Part shown: in pieces, positions 16,663 to 25,701 of the stretch
How the letters are laid out: the number at the start of each line of letters is the position of its first letter
How positions within the stretch are numbered: the first letter of the stretch is position 1
NCBI RefSeq assembly: GCF_016919445.1
Contig: NZ_CP070356.1
Span: forward strand, 3,723,502-3,787,501
DNA length: 64,000 bases
From: Pseudomonas sp. PDNC002
GTDB taxonomy: Bacteria; Pseudomonadota; Gammaproteobacteria; Pseudomonadales; Pseudomonadaceae
Direction of reading: 5' to 3'
The notes under the pieces: model-generated
Seen by the model: the letters and a program-made list of their open reading frames with translations, nothing else
Databases searched by the model: none
Told to the model about the DNA's origin: nothing
Translations under genes and position numbers: made by a program

Positions 16663-17898
16663 CTACTGGACTGGCGCTATTCCCAGGTCAACGATGCCCA
16701 GGAAGCTCTTATTGCCCGGCAACGTATCGAACGCGAGCAGGCCCACCTGTTTCTCGATGAGCTGTGCGGTTTCTTCCGTATGGCCGTTCATCAGCTTCAG
16801 CGTGATGTGGTATCGGCCCGGCGCGAAGCTGGCTGGGAAGCGGACGTTGATCGTCGCCTTGCGCCATCCGTCTTGCGCCTCGCCTGGCTGGAGGGGCAGA
16901 TTCGCCCCGCCGATGACCAGCAGCCGGGGCTCCTGGATCGTCACGCTGATACTCGGTAACTCGACCGACTCGCGCACCAGGGTTTCGATCCGCAGCTCGA
17001 TGGCCTCGCCATAGACGAAGCTGGAATACAGGCCTTCGGTGTTGGTGAAACAGGCGGAGGCAATATGTCCTTCGTCGGTACCAAAGGCAATACCGCCCTG
17101 GTCGCCCAGATGAGCCTTGAGGGCGACGGGAATCGCGCCGCCGCTGGCCCAGCGCCGTTGCTCGTCACGCATGTCGAGCAGGTAGAGTTCGGCCATTTCC
17201 TCGGGGGACCCGCTGGCGCGCACCTGGCCCTCACGCAGGTACAGTGCTCTGCTGCAGAATCGTTTGACCATGCTCATGTCATGGGACACGAACAGGAGTG
17301 TCGTGCCGCTCTGCGTGAGTGCTTCCAGTCGATTCAGGCATTTGAACTGGAACGAGGCGTCGCCCACCGCGAGCGCTTCATCGACGATCAGGATGTCGGG
17401 CTGCACGCAGACCGCCACCGCGAACGCCAGGCGCACCAACATACCGCTCGAATAGGTCTTGGTGGGCTGGTCGATGAAGTCGCCGATCCCGGCGAAATCG
17501 GTGATTTCGGTGAAGCGCGCGTCGATTTCCGCGCGGCTCAAGCCGAGCACCGCACCGTTCATGAAGACGTTTTCACGACCGGTGAAGTCAGGGTTGAAGC
17601 CCGAGCCCAGTTCCAGCAATGCAGCGATGCGGCCGTTGCTCTGGACGCTGCCGGATGTCGCGTGCAGCGTTCCGCAGATCAACTGCAGCAGCGTCGACTT
17701 GCCGCTGCCATTGCGGCCGATGATGCCCACCGCTTCGCCTCTCCTGAGTTCCAGCGATACGTCCTTGAGCGCCCAGAATTCGCGGTAGAAATGCTTCCTT
17801 CCGCGCGACAGCATCTGCCACAGGCGATCCCTGGGCTTGTCGTAGATCTGGTAGCTCTTGCTCAGGTGGCTGGCCTGCACCGCGATGTCAGAGTACAT
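16663..17898 (-). CDS. wzt: Polysaccharide ABC transporter ATP-binding protein with Wzt C-terminal domain
   Basis: The 411-residue protein carries Walker A GRNGSGKST (about residue 60), the signature YSSGMLVRLAFA, Walker B ILIVDEALAVGD and the H-loop FVSHDM, all typical of ABC exporters of the Wzt/TagH group. A separate beta-sandwich C-terminal domain of about 160 residues (roughly 250-411) matches Wzt_C, which recognises a terminal chain modification before export. ATG 17896-17898 overlaps the permease stop by 11 bases, indicating coupled translation. Together with the permease it would export a lipid-linked glycan across the inner membrane. Confidence 0.92.
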   Translation of the reverse strand: MYSDIAVQASHLSKSYQIYDKPRDRLWQMLSRGRKHFYREFWALKDVSLELRRGEAVGIIGRNGSGKSTLLQLICGTLHATSGSVQSNGRIAALLELGSGFNPDFTGRENVFMNGAVLGLSRAEIDARFTEITDFAGIGDFIDQPTKTYSSGMLVRLAFAVAVCVQPDILIVDEALAVGDASFQFKCLNRLEALTQSGTTLLFVSHDMSMVKRFCSRALYLREGQVRASGSPEEMAELYLLDMRDEQRRWASGGAIPVALKAHLGDQGGIAFGTDEGHIASACFTNTEGLYSSFVYGEAIELRIETLVRESVELPSISVTIQEPRLLVIGGANLPLQPGEAQDGWRKATINVRFPASFAPGRYHITLKLMNGHTEETAQLIEKQVGLLAFDTLPGNKSFLGIVDLGIAPVQ

Positions 17899-18703
17899 CG
17901 GCAAATCCTTTGCGGGTGTTCTGGAACCACACGAATCCCAGCCAGGCAACCGCGCTGGCGAAGAGCAGGCTGCAGCTCCAGGCGAACAAGTCCGGCAGCA
18001 CGCCCCAGAACAGGACGTCGCGTGTCTGCTCGATCACCTGCGTCAGTGGGTTGAGATGCAGGAGCTGCTGGTAGGCATCCGGAAATGCGCTGGCCGGATA
18101 GAAGATGGCGGAGACGAACATCAGTGCGGAAGTGACGACACCGACGACCTGGCTGACGTCGCGCAGATACACGCCCAGTGATGCCAGGAGCCAGGAGACC
18201 CCCATGGAGAAGAGTATCAACGGCAGGAGGATGGCCGGCAGCAGCAATGCGGTCAGGGGTGGAAGACCGAAGAAGATCAGGTGGAAGACCAGCCAGATCG
18301 ACAGGTTCGCCAGGGTGTGGAACAACACCGAACCCAGGACGACCCAGGGCAGGATCTCCAGGGGGAACACGACCTTCTTGACGTAGTTGGTGTTGGCGAT
18401 GATCAGGTTTGGCGCGCGGGTAACGCATTCGGAAAACACGTTGAACACCAGCAGGCCGGCGAATACCAGCAGCGCGAACTCGGCCTTCGAGCCGCTGCCT
18501 TGTGGCCAGCGCAGCTTGAACATCATGCTGAATACGAAGGTGTAGACCAGTAGCATGAACAGCGGGTTCAGGAGCGACCACAGCAACCCCATGATCGAGC
18601 CGCGATAACGTCCAATCACTTCCCGTTGGACCATGGAGAACAACAGTTCCCTATGTCGCCAGGGGCTGATGAAAAGACCGGCCCGCATACTCGCATCGAC
18701 CAT
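17888..18703 (-). CDS. wzm: Polysaccharide ABC transporter permease (ABC-2 type)
   Basis: The 271-residue protein has a cytosolic N-terminus (REVIGRYRGSIMGLLWSLLNPL) followed by six hydrophobic helices, as in Wzm/KpsM. The conserved YVKKVVFPLEILP segment and the C-terminal LNPLTQVIEQTRDVLFWG amphipathic stretch are present. As the first gene of the minus-strand operon it likely has its promoter in the 146-base gap at 18704-18849. It pairs with the overlapping wzt. Confidence 0.93.
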   Translation of the reverse strand: MVDASMRAGLFISPWRHRELLFSMVQREVIGRYRGSIMGLLWSLLNPLFMLLVYTFVFSMMFKLRWPQGSGSKAEFALLVFAGLLVFNVFSECVTRAPNLIIANTNYVKKVVFPLEILPWVVLGSVLFHTLANLSIWLVFHLIFFGLPPLTALLLPAILLPLILFSMGVSWLLASLGVYLRDVSQVVGVVTSALMFVSAIFYPASAFPDAYQQLLHLNPLTQVIEQTRDVLFWGVLPDLFAWSCSLLFASAVAWLGFVWFQNTRKGFADVL

Positions 18704-18849
18704 GAAACGGTTCCCGTAGCCAATCTGGAAGATTGTGCTTGTCTGAATTGGATTCTTGTTTTTTGACGGTCGCGGACCGTTCGATCAACCCGCCCGATCC
18801 GCGCTGAACCAACGAGTTTGCGCGAGTTTATCGAGGTATTGCCGCTTCG

Positions 18850-19539
18850 TCATGCGCCCAGGCGGAAGTCCGACGGGTCGAAGCGGTCGCTCGTCTCCAT
18901 CCGGATGTTGCGCAGGTGCGTGGTCTCCAGGTGCGCGGCATACAGGTGCTCCGAGCGATAGCTGATCAGGATCGAGCGTCGGCGCGCACCGCTGATGTTC
19001 AGGCTGCCTGCGTGCACCAGGTCGACGTCGAATACCAGGATGTCGCCGGCCGAGCCACTCAACTGCTCGGATCGGGACTCGTCGTTGAAGTCGAAGGGTG
19101 GCTCCCCGGGCGCGCAGCGGTGGCTACCGGGAACGAGGCGGGTGGCGCCATTGTCGGGGGCGAAATCGTCGAGGAAGGCAAGGGCATTCACGATATCGCC
19201 TGGCCGGCGGGCCGACAGGTCGCGGTGCAGTTGCTGATGTCCGCCGCCAGGCAGGGGCTCGCGTCCCTCTGCCTGCGAGAGGAAGAAACGCTCGCCGATC
19301 AACTCTGCGGCCACCGCCAGCAACGATGGCAGACGGCAAACGGCCTGCACGGACGACTCCCTGTCCAACTGCGCGTGGCGCCAATCCATGCCGCGGGGAA
19401 CGGGCCATTGGTCCGACGGCAGGACGTTGGCGTCGAACGCCGCGCGCAGATCGTCCAGCAGCGCGGGCGCAATCGCCTGGCGCAGCAGCGCATAACCGTT
19501 TCCATGGAGTTGCTCGCGATCAAGCATGGCGTGGTCCAT
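18850..19539 (-). CDS. Phytanoyl-CoA dioxygenase (PhyH)-like 2OG oxygenase
   Basis: This protein of about 229 residues has the facial triad HRD (H105, D107 counting from MDHAM), the distal H176 in DLVHAGSLN and Arg in RRRSILISY. It also has the family strand NALAFLDDFAPDNGATRLVPGSH. PhyH-like enzymes hydroxylate diverse substrates including sugar and lipid moieties. The ATG at 19537-19539 abuts AAGGGA, and the in-frame ATG at 19525-19527 has better spacing to it. Either is possible; the much longer frame to 20043 is antisense. It lies upstream of wzm on the same strand with a 146-base gap, so it may belong to the glycan locus. Confidence 0.8.
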   Translation of the reverse strand: MDHAMLDREQLHGNGYALLRQAIAPALLDDLRAAFDANVLPSDQWPVPRGMDWRHAQLDRESSVQAVCRLPSLLAVAAELIGERFFLSQAEGREPLPGGGHQQLHRDLSARRPGDIVNALAFLDDFAPDNGATRLVPGSHRCAPGEPPFDFNDESRSEQLSGSAGDILVFDVDLVHAGSLNISGARRRSILISYRSEHLYAAHLETTHLRNIRMETSDRFDPSDFRLGA

Positions 19540-19716
19540 TCCCTTGTCGTCGATCCGGCCCGTCCGATGGCGCTCGGCCGGGAAAGTCTGCTGCGTACCG
19601 GTGCATTGTTGCCGGCACCGGGCGGTCACCAAGCTTACGGAGGAAATCTTCTGTAGCCAATTTCCGATAGCGCTGGACTCCCGTAGACTCCGGCGATCTG
19701 CCGGGGAGAGCAAACA

Positions 19717-20490
19717 ATGCATAAAGGGATTTGGCTGGGGTTGTCGCTGTATCTGGCGGGTGCGGCCCATGCCGCCGAGCCCGTGCAGGAGGATCCGCTG
19801 CTGTCGAGTCCGCCGTCCTCCGGCACGGCCGGCGAGGTGCGCGGCATCCTGCGCGCGCGGGACCAGGCGATGCTGTCCAGCGAGCTGTCCGGGCGCATCC
19901 TGGAGATGCCGTTCGCCGAAGGACAGTCCTTCCGCAAGGGCGATGTGCTGGTGCGTTTCGATTGCTCCGCCTATCAGGCCCAGTTGAACGCCGCCCAGGC
20001 CGGCGCGAAGGCTGCCGGCGAGCAGCTCGCGCACAATCGCCAACTGGCTGCACTCAATTCCGTGGGGCGCTTCGAGGTCGCGCTGGCCGAGGCCAAGCTG
20101 TCCGAAGCGCAGGCGCAGGCGCAGGTCTACCAGGTCCAGGTGCGCCGCTGCTCGCTGGTGGCGCCCTTCGATGGCCAGATCGTGCAGCGCAAGGCCCAGC
20201 CGTTCGAAAGCGTCGCCGGTGGCGCGCCTCTGCTGGAGATCGTCGACAACCGCAGCCTGGAGATTCGCCTGCTGGTGCCCTCGCGCTGGGTCTCGCGCCT
20301 GAAAGTGGGGCAGTCCTTCTCCTTCGTTCCCGATGAAACCGGCCAGGCCTTGCAGGTCGAGATCAAGCGCCTGGGAGCGCGGATCGACGAGGGCAGCCAG
20401 ATGCTGCCGCTGATCGCCTCGCTGCCGGCGGACACCAAGGGCCTGCTGGCGGGCATGAGTGGTACCGCGCGCTTCGCGGAGACGCCATGA
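19717..20490 (+). CDS. Periplasmic HlyD-type adaptor, small
   Basis: The 257-residue protein has a signal peptide (MHKGIWLGLSLYLAGAAHA, cleaved before AEP). It then has the split lipoyl/barrel of a membrane fusion protein: GRILEMPFAEGQSFRKGDVLVRFD first, an alpha-hairpin rich in Ala/Gln (about 85-130), and SLVAPFDGQIVQRKAQPFESVAGG returning to the lipoyl half. There is no transmembrane anchor, so it should be a soluble periplasmic adaptor. It overlaps the next adaptor gene by 4 bases (20487-20490), making a three-gene coupled set with it and the M50 gene. No ABC, MFS or RND pump gene is linked. Confidence 0.87.
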   Translation: MHKGIWLGLSLYLAGAAHAAEPVQEDPLLSSPPSSGTAGEVRGILRARDQAMLSSELSGRILEMPFAEGQSFRKGDVLVRFDCSAYQAQLNAAQAGAKAAGEQLAHNRQLAALNSVGRFEVALAEAKLSEAQAQAQVYQVQVRRCSLVAPFDGQIVQRKAQPFESVAGGAPLLEIVDNRSLEIRLLVPSRWVSRLKVGQSFSFVPDETGQALQVEIKRLGARIDEGSQMLPLIASLPADTKGLLAGMSGTARFAETP

Positions 20491-21806
20491 ACGCGCCGCA
20501 GGTAGGCCTGGCCGAGCGGGTCTTCGCTCAGTTCCTCGAGCTGGAGCGCCAGGCTCGCGCCGCCAGCACGGTCGAGCAGCTGGCCTACCACATCGTCAAC
20601 GACGGGCAATTGCTGTTCGGCTATCGCCATGCGGCGTTGCTGGTTTCGGGCAAGGTTCAGGCGCTCACCGGCATCAGTGTCGTGGAGCCCAACGCGCCCT
20701 TCGTGGCCTTCGTCGAGCAGGCCTGTGCCCAGTTGCAGAAACACGATGCGCTGAGCAAGCCGCAGCGCATCGACTTCCAGTTGCTGGGTGCGCAGGCGCA
20801 GGCGGACTGGCAGGCGTTGTCCGCCGGGGACGTGTTCTGGTTGCCGCTGGCCGACCGCCAGGGTGCGCCGTTCGGCGGTCTCTGGCTGGCCCGCGAACAG
20901 CCCTGGGGCGACGCCGAACAGGCACTCCTGGTGCAGTTGGGCGATGCCTACGCCCATGCCTGGAAATCCCTGCAGCCGCGCAAGCCCTGGCGGATGCGCT
21001 GGCCGAAGAAAAAGCTGCTGATGATCGCCGGCGCGCTCTGCCTGTTGCTGCTCATGCCGGTACGGCAATCGGTACTGGCGCCGGCCGAGGTGGTGCCACT
21101 GGACGGCCAGGTGATCGCCGCGCCACTGGACGGGGTCATCCAGCAGGTGCTGGTCAAGCCCAACCAGCCGGTGAAGGCGGGCGACCTGCTGGTGCGCTTC
21201 GACGCTACCTCATTGCAAGCCCAGGCCGATGTGGCCGAGCGCTCGCTCGGCGTGGCCGAGGCCGAGCTGAAGACTAATTCGCAACGGGCTTTCTCCGATG
21301 CCGAGTCCGGCTCCAAGGTCGATCTGCTGGCCGCGCGCGTCGAACAGAAGCGCGCCGAGCGCGATTACGCCCGCGACCTGCTGGCCCGTGCCGAGGTGCG
21401 GGCACCGCGCGATGGCATCGCGGTGTTCGCCGACGCCGAACGCTGGACCGGCAAGCCGGTGCAGACCGGCGAGCGCCTGATGGCATTGGCTGATCCGCAC
21501 CGGGCCGAGTTGCGCATCGACCTGGCGGTGGGCGACGCCATTGCCCTGGAGCCCGGCTCCGAAGTGGTGCTGCTACTCGACAGTGATCCGTTGCGTCGCC
21601 ACGACGCGCGCCTGGAGCGCGCCGCCTACGAGGCGCAGTCCACCGCTGCCGGGCAACTGGCGTACCGGCTGGATGCGGCGTTCGACGAGGCGCCGCCGCG
21701 CATCGGCCTGCGCGGCACCGCCAAGCTGTACGGCGATCGCGCCCCGCTGGCCTACTACCTGCTGCGGCGCCCACTGGCCGCCGCGCGCCAGAGCCTGGGG
21801 CTGTGA
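20487..21806 (+). CDS. HlyD-family membrane adaptor with a cytosolic N-terminal domain
   Basis: The 439-residue protein has a roughly 165-residue N-terminal part that looks cytosolic and GAF-like (ERVFAQFLELERQARAAST, GYRHAALLVSG, DVFWLPLADRQGAPFGGLWL). A single transmembrane helix follows (KKLLMIAGALCLLLLMPV), then a periplasmic HlyD adaptor (VIAAPLDGVIQQVLVKPNQP, an alpha-hairpin at about 245-300, AEVRAPRDGIAVFADAERW). The domain before the membrane helix is unusual for an adaptor and could receive a cytosolic signal or substrate. It overlaps the M50 gene by one base (TGATG at 21804-21808). Confidence 0.82.
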   Translation: MNAPQVGLAERVFAQFLELERQARAASTVEQLAYHIVNDGQLLFGYRHAALLVSGKVQALTGISVVEPNAPFVAFVEQACAQLQKHDALSKPQRIDFQLLGAQAQADWQALSAGDVFWLPLADRQGAPFGGLWLAREQPWGDAEQALLVQLGDAYAHAWKSLQPRKPWRMRWPKKKLLMIAGALCLLLLMPVRQSVLAPAEVVPLDGQVIAAPLDGVIQQVLVKPNQPVKAGDLLVRFDATSLQAQADVAERSLGVAEAELKTNSQRAFSDAESGSKVDLLAARVEQKRAERDYARDLLARAEVRAPRDGIAVFADAERWTGKPVQTGERLMALADPHRAELRIDLAVGDAIALEPGSEVVLLLDSDPLRRHDARLERAAYEAQSTAAGQLAYRLDAAFDEAPPRIGLRGTAKLYGDRAPLAYYLLRRPLAAARQSLGL

Positions 21807-23899
21807 TGCTGCCGGCGCTGCGCCCGGACCTGCAGTTATCGCCGGCCGCCCCGGGGCTGGACGGGGCGCCGCAATGGACGCTGGCCGATCCGTTGCGCGG
21901 GCGCTACTTCAAGCTCGGTGCCGCCGCCGTCCGATTGCTGCGCCACTGGGCGTTGGGCGATCCGCAGCGGGTGCTGGGCGCGGCCAACGCGGAAACCGGC
22001 GAACCGTTGGGTGCGGAGCAACTGGAGGAGTTCCTGCGCTTCCTGCGTGGGCACGATCTGATTGCCGCCCTGGACGCTGAGCAGCGTGCCAGCTATGGGC
22101 AGAAGGCCGCGCTGCAACGTCAGAGCCTTTGGCAGAAGGTGCTGCACCAGTACCTGTTCTTCCGTATTCCGTTGTGGCGCCCGGACGCCTTCCTCAACCG
22201 TGCCTGGCCGCTGTTGCAGCGCCACGGCCCATGGATGCTGCGGCGCGGATTGCCGCTGGTCTTCATCCTCGGCCTGTTCCTCGTCGCACGCGACTGGCAG
22301 CGCTTCCTGGCGACCTTCCCGCACCTGTTCAGCCTGGGCGGGGCCCTGGCTTTCGGGGTGGCGCTGACCTTCGCCAAGCTCTGCCATGAGTTCGGCCATG
22401 CGTTCATGGCCAAGCGTGCCGGCTGCCGCGTGCAGAGCATGGGGTTGGCGTTCATGGTGATGTTGCCGATGTTCTACACCGACGTCAGCGACGCCTGGCG
22501 CGTGAGCGACCGGCGCTCGCGGCTGCTGATCGGCGCTGGCGGCGTGCTCGCCGAACTGGTGCTGGCGGTGCTGGCGCTGCTGGCCTGGTCGCTGCTGCCC
22601 GATGGGCCCTTGCGCACCTCGGCGTTCATGCTCGCCAGCGCGACCTGGATCACCACCGTGCTGGTGAACCTCAATCCCTTCATGCGTTTCGACGGCTACT
22701 TCCTGCTCACCGATCTGCTCGGCGTGGAGAACCTCCAGGCCCGCGCCTTCGCGCTGTGCCGCTGGCGGCTGCGCGAGGCGCTGTTCGGCTATGGCGAGCC
22801 GATGCCCGAACCCTGGCCACCGACGTTGCGCCGGCGCCTGCTGGTCTGGGGCTACGGCTCGTGGATCTGGCGCGCGGTGCTGTTTTTCGGCATCGCCCTG
22901 GCGGTCTACCACCTGTTCTTCAAGCTGCTCGGCATCTTCCTGATGCTGGTGGAGCTGGTCTGGTTCATCGGCCTGCCGATCTGGCGGGAGCTGCGCGAAT
23001 GGTGGCAGCGTCGCGAACAGGCGGCGCCCGGGAAGGTCGTCCTGCTCGGGGGCGCGCTGCTCGCTGTCCTGGCGCTGCTGGTACTGCCCTGGCGCAGTTC
23101 CGTCGAAGTGCCGGCGATGCTGGAGGCGACGCGTGCCGCCGCGCTGCATGCGCCCGTGGCCGCGCAGGTCAGCCGGGTGCTGGTGCAAGACGGCCAGTCG
23201 GTGGTGCAGGGCGAGTTGCTGCTGGAGCTGACGTCGCCGGACCTGGAAGCCAAGCAGCTCATCGTTCGCCGCGAGATCGACCTGCTGCAATTGCAGTTGC
23301 GCCGGCAGGCCGGGCGTAGCGAGACGGCGTCCGACGTCGGAATCCTCGAACAGCGCCTGGCCGAATCGGTCGCCCAGTACCGAGGGCTTGCCGCACAGCG
23401 CCAACGCCTGCAACTTCACGCGCCGCAGGACGGCGTGGTGCGCGATCTGCTGCCCGATCTGACGCCCGGTCGCTGGCTGAAACCGGCCGACGTACTGGTG
23501 CGCGTGGTGGAGCCGGGCCTGCGCTTGCGCGGCTATCTGGCCGAGGCGGACCTGTGGCGCGTGCAGGACGGCGCACAAGGCCGCTTCATCGCCGATGACC
23601 CGGCACGCCCGGCATTGCCGGTGCGCCTGGACGAGGTGGATGCCAACGGCGCGGTCTTCCTCGAACTGGAAGCGCTGAGCTCCGATCATCATGGCCCGAT
23701 CGCCGTGCGCCGAGATGCCCAGCAACGCGCCGAGCCGGTCCAGGCACAGTACGGAGTGCGCCTGAGCCTGAGCGAGGCGCCGCCGCAGCTGGCCCAACCG
23801 CTGCGCGGCATGGTGGTGCTCGACGGCAGCGGGCAGTCGATCCTGGGGCTCGCATGGCGTCGGCTGGCGGCGTTGGGTGTGAGGGAAAGCGGTTTCTGA
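21806..23899 (+). CDS. M50 site-2-protease-like membrane protein with PqqD-like and HlyD-like ends
   Basis: This 697-residue protein has three parts. Residues 5-95 resemble a PqqD/RRE winged helix (WTLADPLRGRYFKLGAAAVR). Residues 140-430 form a polytopic membrane domain with the zinc motif H194-E-F-G-H198 and the second metal site NPFMRFDG (N290 to G297, Asp296). Both are intact, so it is predicted to be a catalytically competent intramembrane protease. Residues 430-690 form a HlyD-like adaptor (ALHAPVAAQVSRVLVQDGQS, LHAPQDGVVRDLLPDLTPG). ATG 21806 was chosen over GTG 21803 because of the TGATG overlap with the upstream adaptor. It is the only polytopic protein in the export set. Confidence 0.88.
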   Translation: MLPALRPDLQLSPAAPGLDGAPQWTLADPLRGRYFKLGAAAVRLLRHWALGDPQRVLGAANAETGEPLGAEQLEEFLRFLRGHDLIAALDAEQRASYGQKAALQRQSLWQKVLHQYLFFRIPLWRPDAFLNRAWPLLQRHGPWMLRRGLPLVFILGLFLVARDWQRFLATFPHLFSLGGALAFGVALTFAKLCHEFGHAFMAKRAGCRVQSMGLAFMVMLPMFYTDVSDAWRVSDRRSRLLIGAGGVLAELVLAVLALLAWSLLPDGPLRTSAFMLASATWITTVLVNLNPFMRFDGYFLLTDLLGVENLQARAFALCRWRLREALFGYGEPMPEPWPPTLRRRLLVWGYGSWIWRAVLFFGIALAVYHLFFKLLGIFLMLVELVWFIGLPIWRELREWWQRREQAAPGKVVLLGGALLAVLALLVLPWRSSVEVPAMLEATRAAALHAPVAAQVSRVLVQDGQSVVQGELLLELTSPDLEAKQLIVRREIDLLQLQLRRQAGRSETASDVGILEQRLAESVAQYRGLAAQRQRLQLHAPQDGVVRDLLPDLTPGRWLKPADVLVRVVEPGLRLRGYLAEADLWRVQDGAQGRFIADDPARPALPVRLDEVDANGAVFLELEALSSDHHGPIAVRRDAQQRAEPVQAQYGVRLSLSEAPPQLAQPLRGMVVLDGSGQSILGLAWRRLAALGVRESGF

Positions 23900-23932
23900 A
23901 GCGGTAACTCTTCACGGAGCAAGGACGGTTCC

Positions 23933-24733
23933 ATGAGCGCAGCATCGTTGCCACGTTGTTCCCGGCTGGGGCTGGATATCCCGTTGCAGCCGTTGCTCGA
24001 TGCACTGTCAGCCATCGACGAGGCGGCCTGGCAGCGGCATTTCAACACGGGTTTCTACGAGGGCGACTGGAGCGGCGTGGCGCTGATCACGCCCGAAGAC
24101 GCGCCCTTGCCGTTGGCGCCAGGGCAGGGCGCGCCGCTGGCCACCGGCCTGCTCGAACGCAGCGCGGCCTGGCAGGCCGCGCTGGGCGCCTTTCGCACGT
24201 CGATACGCAGCGCGCGACTACTGCGCCTGGGCGCCGGCTCGCGAATCCATGAGCATTGCGATCCGGACCTGGGGCTGGCGGACAGCGACCTCCGCCTGCA
24301 CCTGCCGTTGCTGAGCGCGGAGGGCGTGGAGTTCCTCGTCGATGGGCTGCAGGTGCCGATGCGCCCCGGCGAATGCTGGTTCATCGACCTCGCTCGCCCG
24401 CACCGAGTCGACAACCCCGGCCCCGGCGAGCGCATTCACCTGGTGCTGGACTGCCAGCGCAACGACTGGCTGCTGGCGCTCGTCGAACAGGGGCTGGCGG
24501 AGACGCCCATCCTGCGTCCGGGCCGAGCCGGGCTTGCCTTCGAGTGCTTTCGCGCGCTGGTGGCGCAGGACGCCGATCTGACTCAGACGTTGCGCTCGCT
24601 CACCGACACCCATGCCTTCGTCGAGCGGGTGGTTGCACTGGGCGCTGCCCGTGATCTGCATTTTTCTGACGCCGAGGTGCGTACCGCGATGCGCCGCGCC
24701 CGGCAGGCCTGGAGCAATCAATGGCGAGCCTGA
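23933..24733 (+). CDS. Aspartyl/asparaginyl beta-hydroxylase-like oxygenase
   Basis: The 266-residue protein matches the Asp_Arg_Hydrox family: ARLLRLGAGSRIHEHCDPDL with H106/H108 and Asp110, then DLRLHLPLL. The C-terminal pair is H157 in ARPHRVDNPGPGERIHLVLD and Arg167. These 2OG/Fe enzymes hydroxylate Asp or Asn side chains, often in repeat proteins. It starts 33 bases after the M50 gene with GGAGCAAGGA upstream and overlaps the sulfotransferase gene by 13 bases, so it belongs to the same transcript. A proposed substrate is a secreted protein of this locus, for example the Asp/Asn-rich giant protein. That is inference. Confidence 0.82.
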   Translation: MSAASLPRCSRLGLDIPLQPLLDALSAIDEAAWQRHFNTGFYEGDWSGVALITPEDAPLPLAPGQGAPLATGLLERSAAWQAALGAFRTSIRSARLLRLGAGSRIHEHCDPDLGLADSDLRLHLPLLSAEGVEFLVDGLQVPMRPGECWFIDLARPHRVDNPGPGERIHLVLDCQRNDWLLALVEQGLAETPILRPGRAGLAFECFRALVAQDADLTQTLRSLTDTHAFVERVVALGAARDLHFSDAEVRTAMRRARQAWSNQWRA

Positions 24734-25701
24734 CGCAGACAGCGGAATTCCGTGGCTGGCGGCCCATCCGCGCCTGGCGCGAGGCGCGGGACTGGCGCCT
24801 GGACTGGTGCTGGTTCGGCGAGCAGCGCCTGACCCGGCCGTTCTTCCATGACGACGTGGAGCAGGCTCTGCGCCTGCCCTTCAACCTGGCGTTTCGCCGC
24901 GAGACGGGATTGGCGGAGTTGTTCGACTGGCAGCGCGTGAGCCCGGGGCTGGCGCCGAGCCTGCTGGTCTTTCATGCGTCGCGCTGCGGCTCCACGCTGC
25001 TGGCGCAGATGCTCGCTGGACTCGACAGTCACCTGGTGCTGTCCGAACCCGGCCCGCTGGATAGCCTGCTGCGCAGTCACTATTCGCACGAGTGGGAGGA
25101 GGGCAGGCAGGAGGCGGCGGTTACCGCGATGCTGTCGGCGCTGGCACAGAACGCCGGGCCGCGAGCGGAGCATCTGGTGGTCAAACTCGATGCGTGGAAT
25201 CTCTTCGAACTACCGCTGTTGCGCCGCTGCTTTCCCGATACTCCGTGGCTGTTCCTTTACCGCGATCCGCTGGAAATCGCCGCGTCGCACCTGCGGATGC
25301 CGGGTATGCAGATGATTCCCGGCCAGTTGGGGCCTTCGCCGCTGAACCTGGCCGACGAGCCGGTGGCTCCGCGCGAGGAGTACATCGCCCGGCGCCTGGG
25401 GCGGCTGTTGGCGCTGGCGGTCGAGGCATGCCAGGAGCACGGTGGGCTGGCGGTGGCTTATGAGGAGTTGCCGCAGGTACTCGGCGGTCGGCTGCGTGAG
25501 TGCCTGCGGTTGACTGCGAACCAGGTCGAGCTGGCCAGGGCGGCCAGCGAGCGCAATGCCAAGCGCCCGACCGAGGCATTCGTGGCGGATTCGCAGGACA
25601 AGCGAGATTCCGCCTCGCCGCTGTTGCGCGACTCGATTGCCCGTTGGGCCGAGGCGCCGTACCGGGCGCTGGAGGCGCTGCGTGGGCTTCAGGTCGGCTG
25701 A
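24721..25701 (+). CDS. Sulfotransferase-family protein
   Basis: This 326-residue protein has the PAPS-binding 5'-phosphosulfate loop VFHASRCGSTLLAQML (about residues 83-98), the 3'-phosphate-binding strand LFLYRDPLEIAASHLR and an acidic/His-rich acceptor region. It has no signal peptide, so it is cytosolic. It overlaps the hydroxylase gene by 13 bases, so the two are almost certainly co-translated. Sulfation of a peptide, tyrosine, lipid or glycan could not be told apart by sequence. The end of the gene overlaps the convergent GNAT gene by 13 bases. Confidence 0.8.
   Translation: MASLTQTAEFRGWRPIRAWREARDWRLDWCWFGEQRLTRPFFHDDVEQALRLPFNLAFRRETGLAELFDWQRVSPGLAPSLLVFHASRCGSTLLAQMLAGLDSHLVLSEPGPLDSLLRSHYSHEWEEGRQEAAVTAMLSALAQNAGPRAEHLVVKLDAWNLFELPLLRRCFPDTPWLFLYRDPLEIAASHLRMPGMQMIPGQLGPSPLNLADEPVAPREEYIARRLGRLLALAVEACQEHGGLAVAYEELPQVLGGRLRECLRLTANQVELARAASERNAKRPTEAFVADSQDKRDSASPLLRDSIARWAEAPYRALEALRGLQVG

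Noticed and set aside
21836-23797. 653-residue minus-strand open frame opposite the M50 gene
   Set aside because: It is Gln/Arg/His-rich, without motifs, and antisense to a gene with an intact metalloprotease site.
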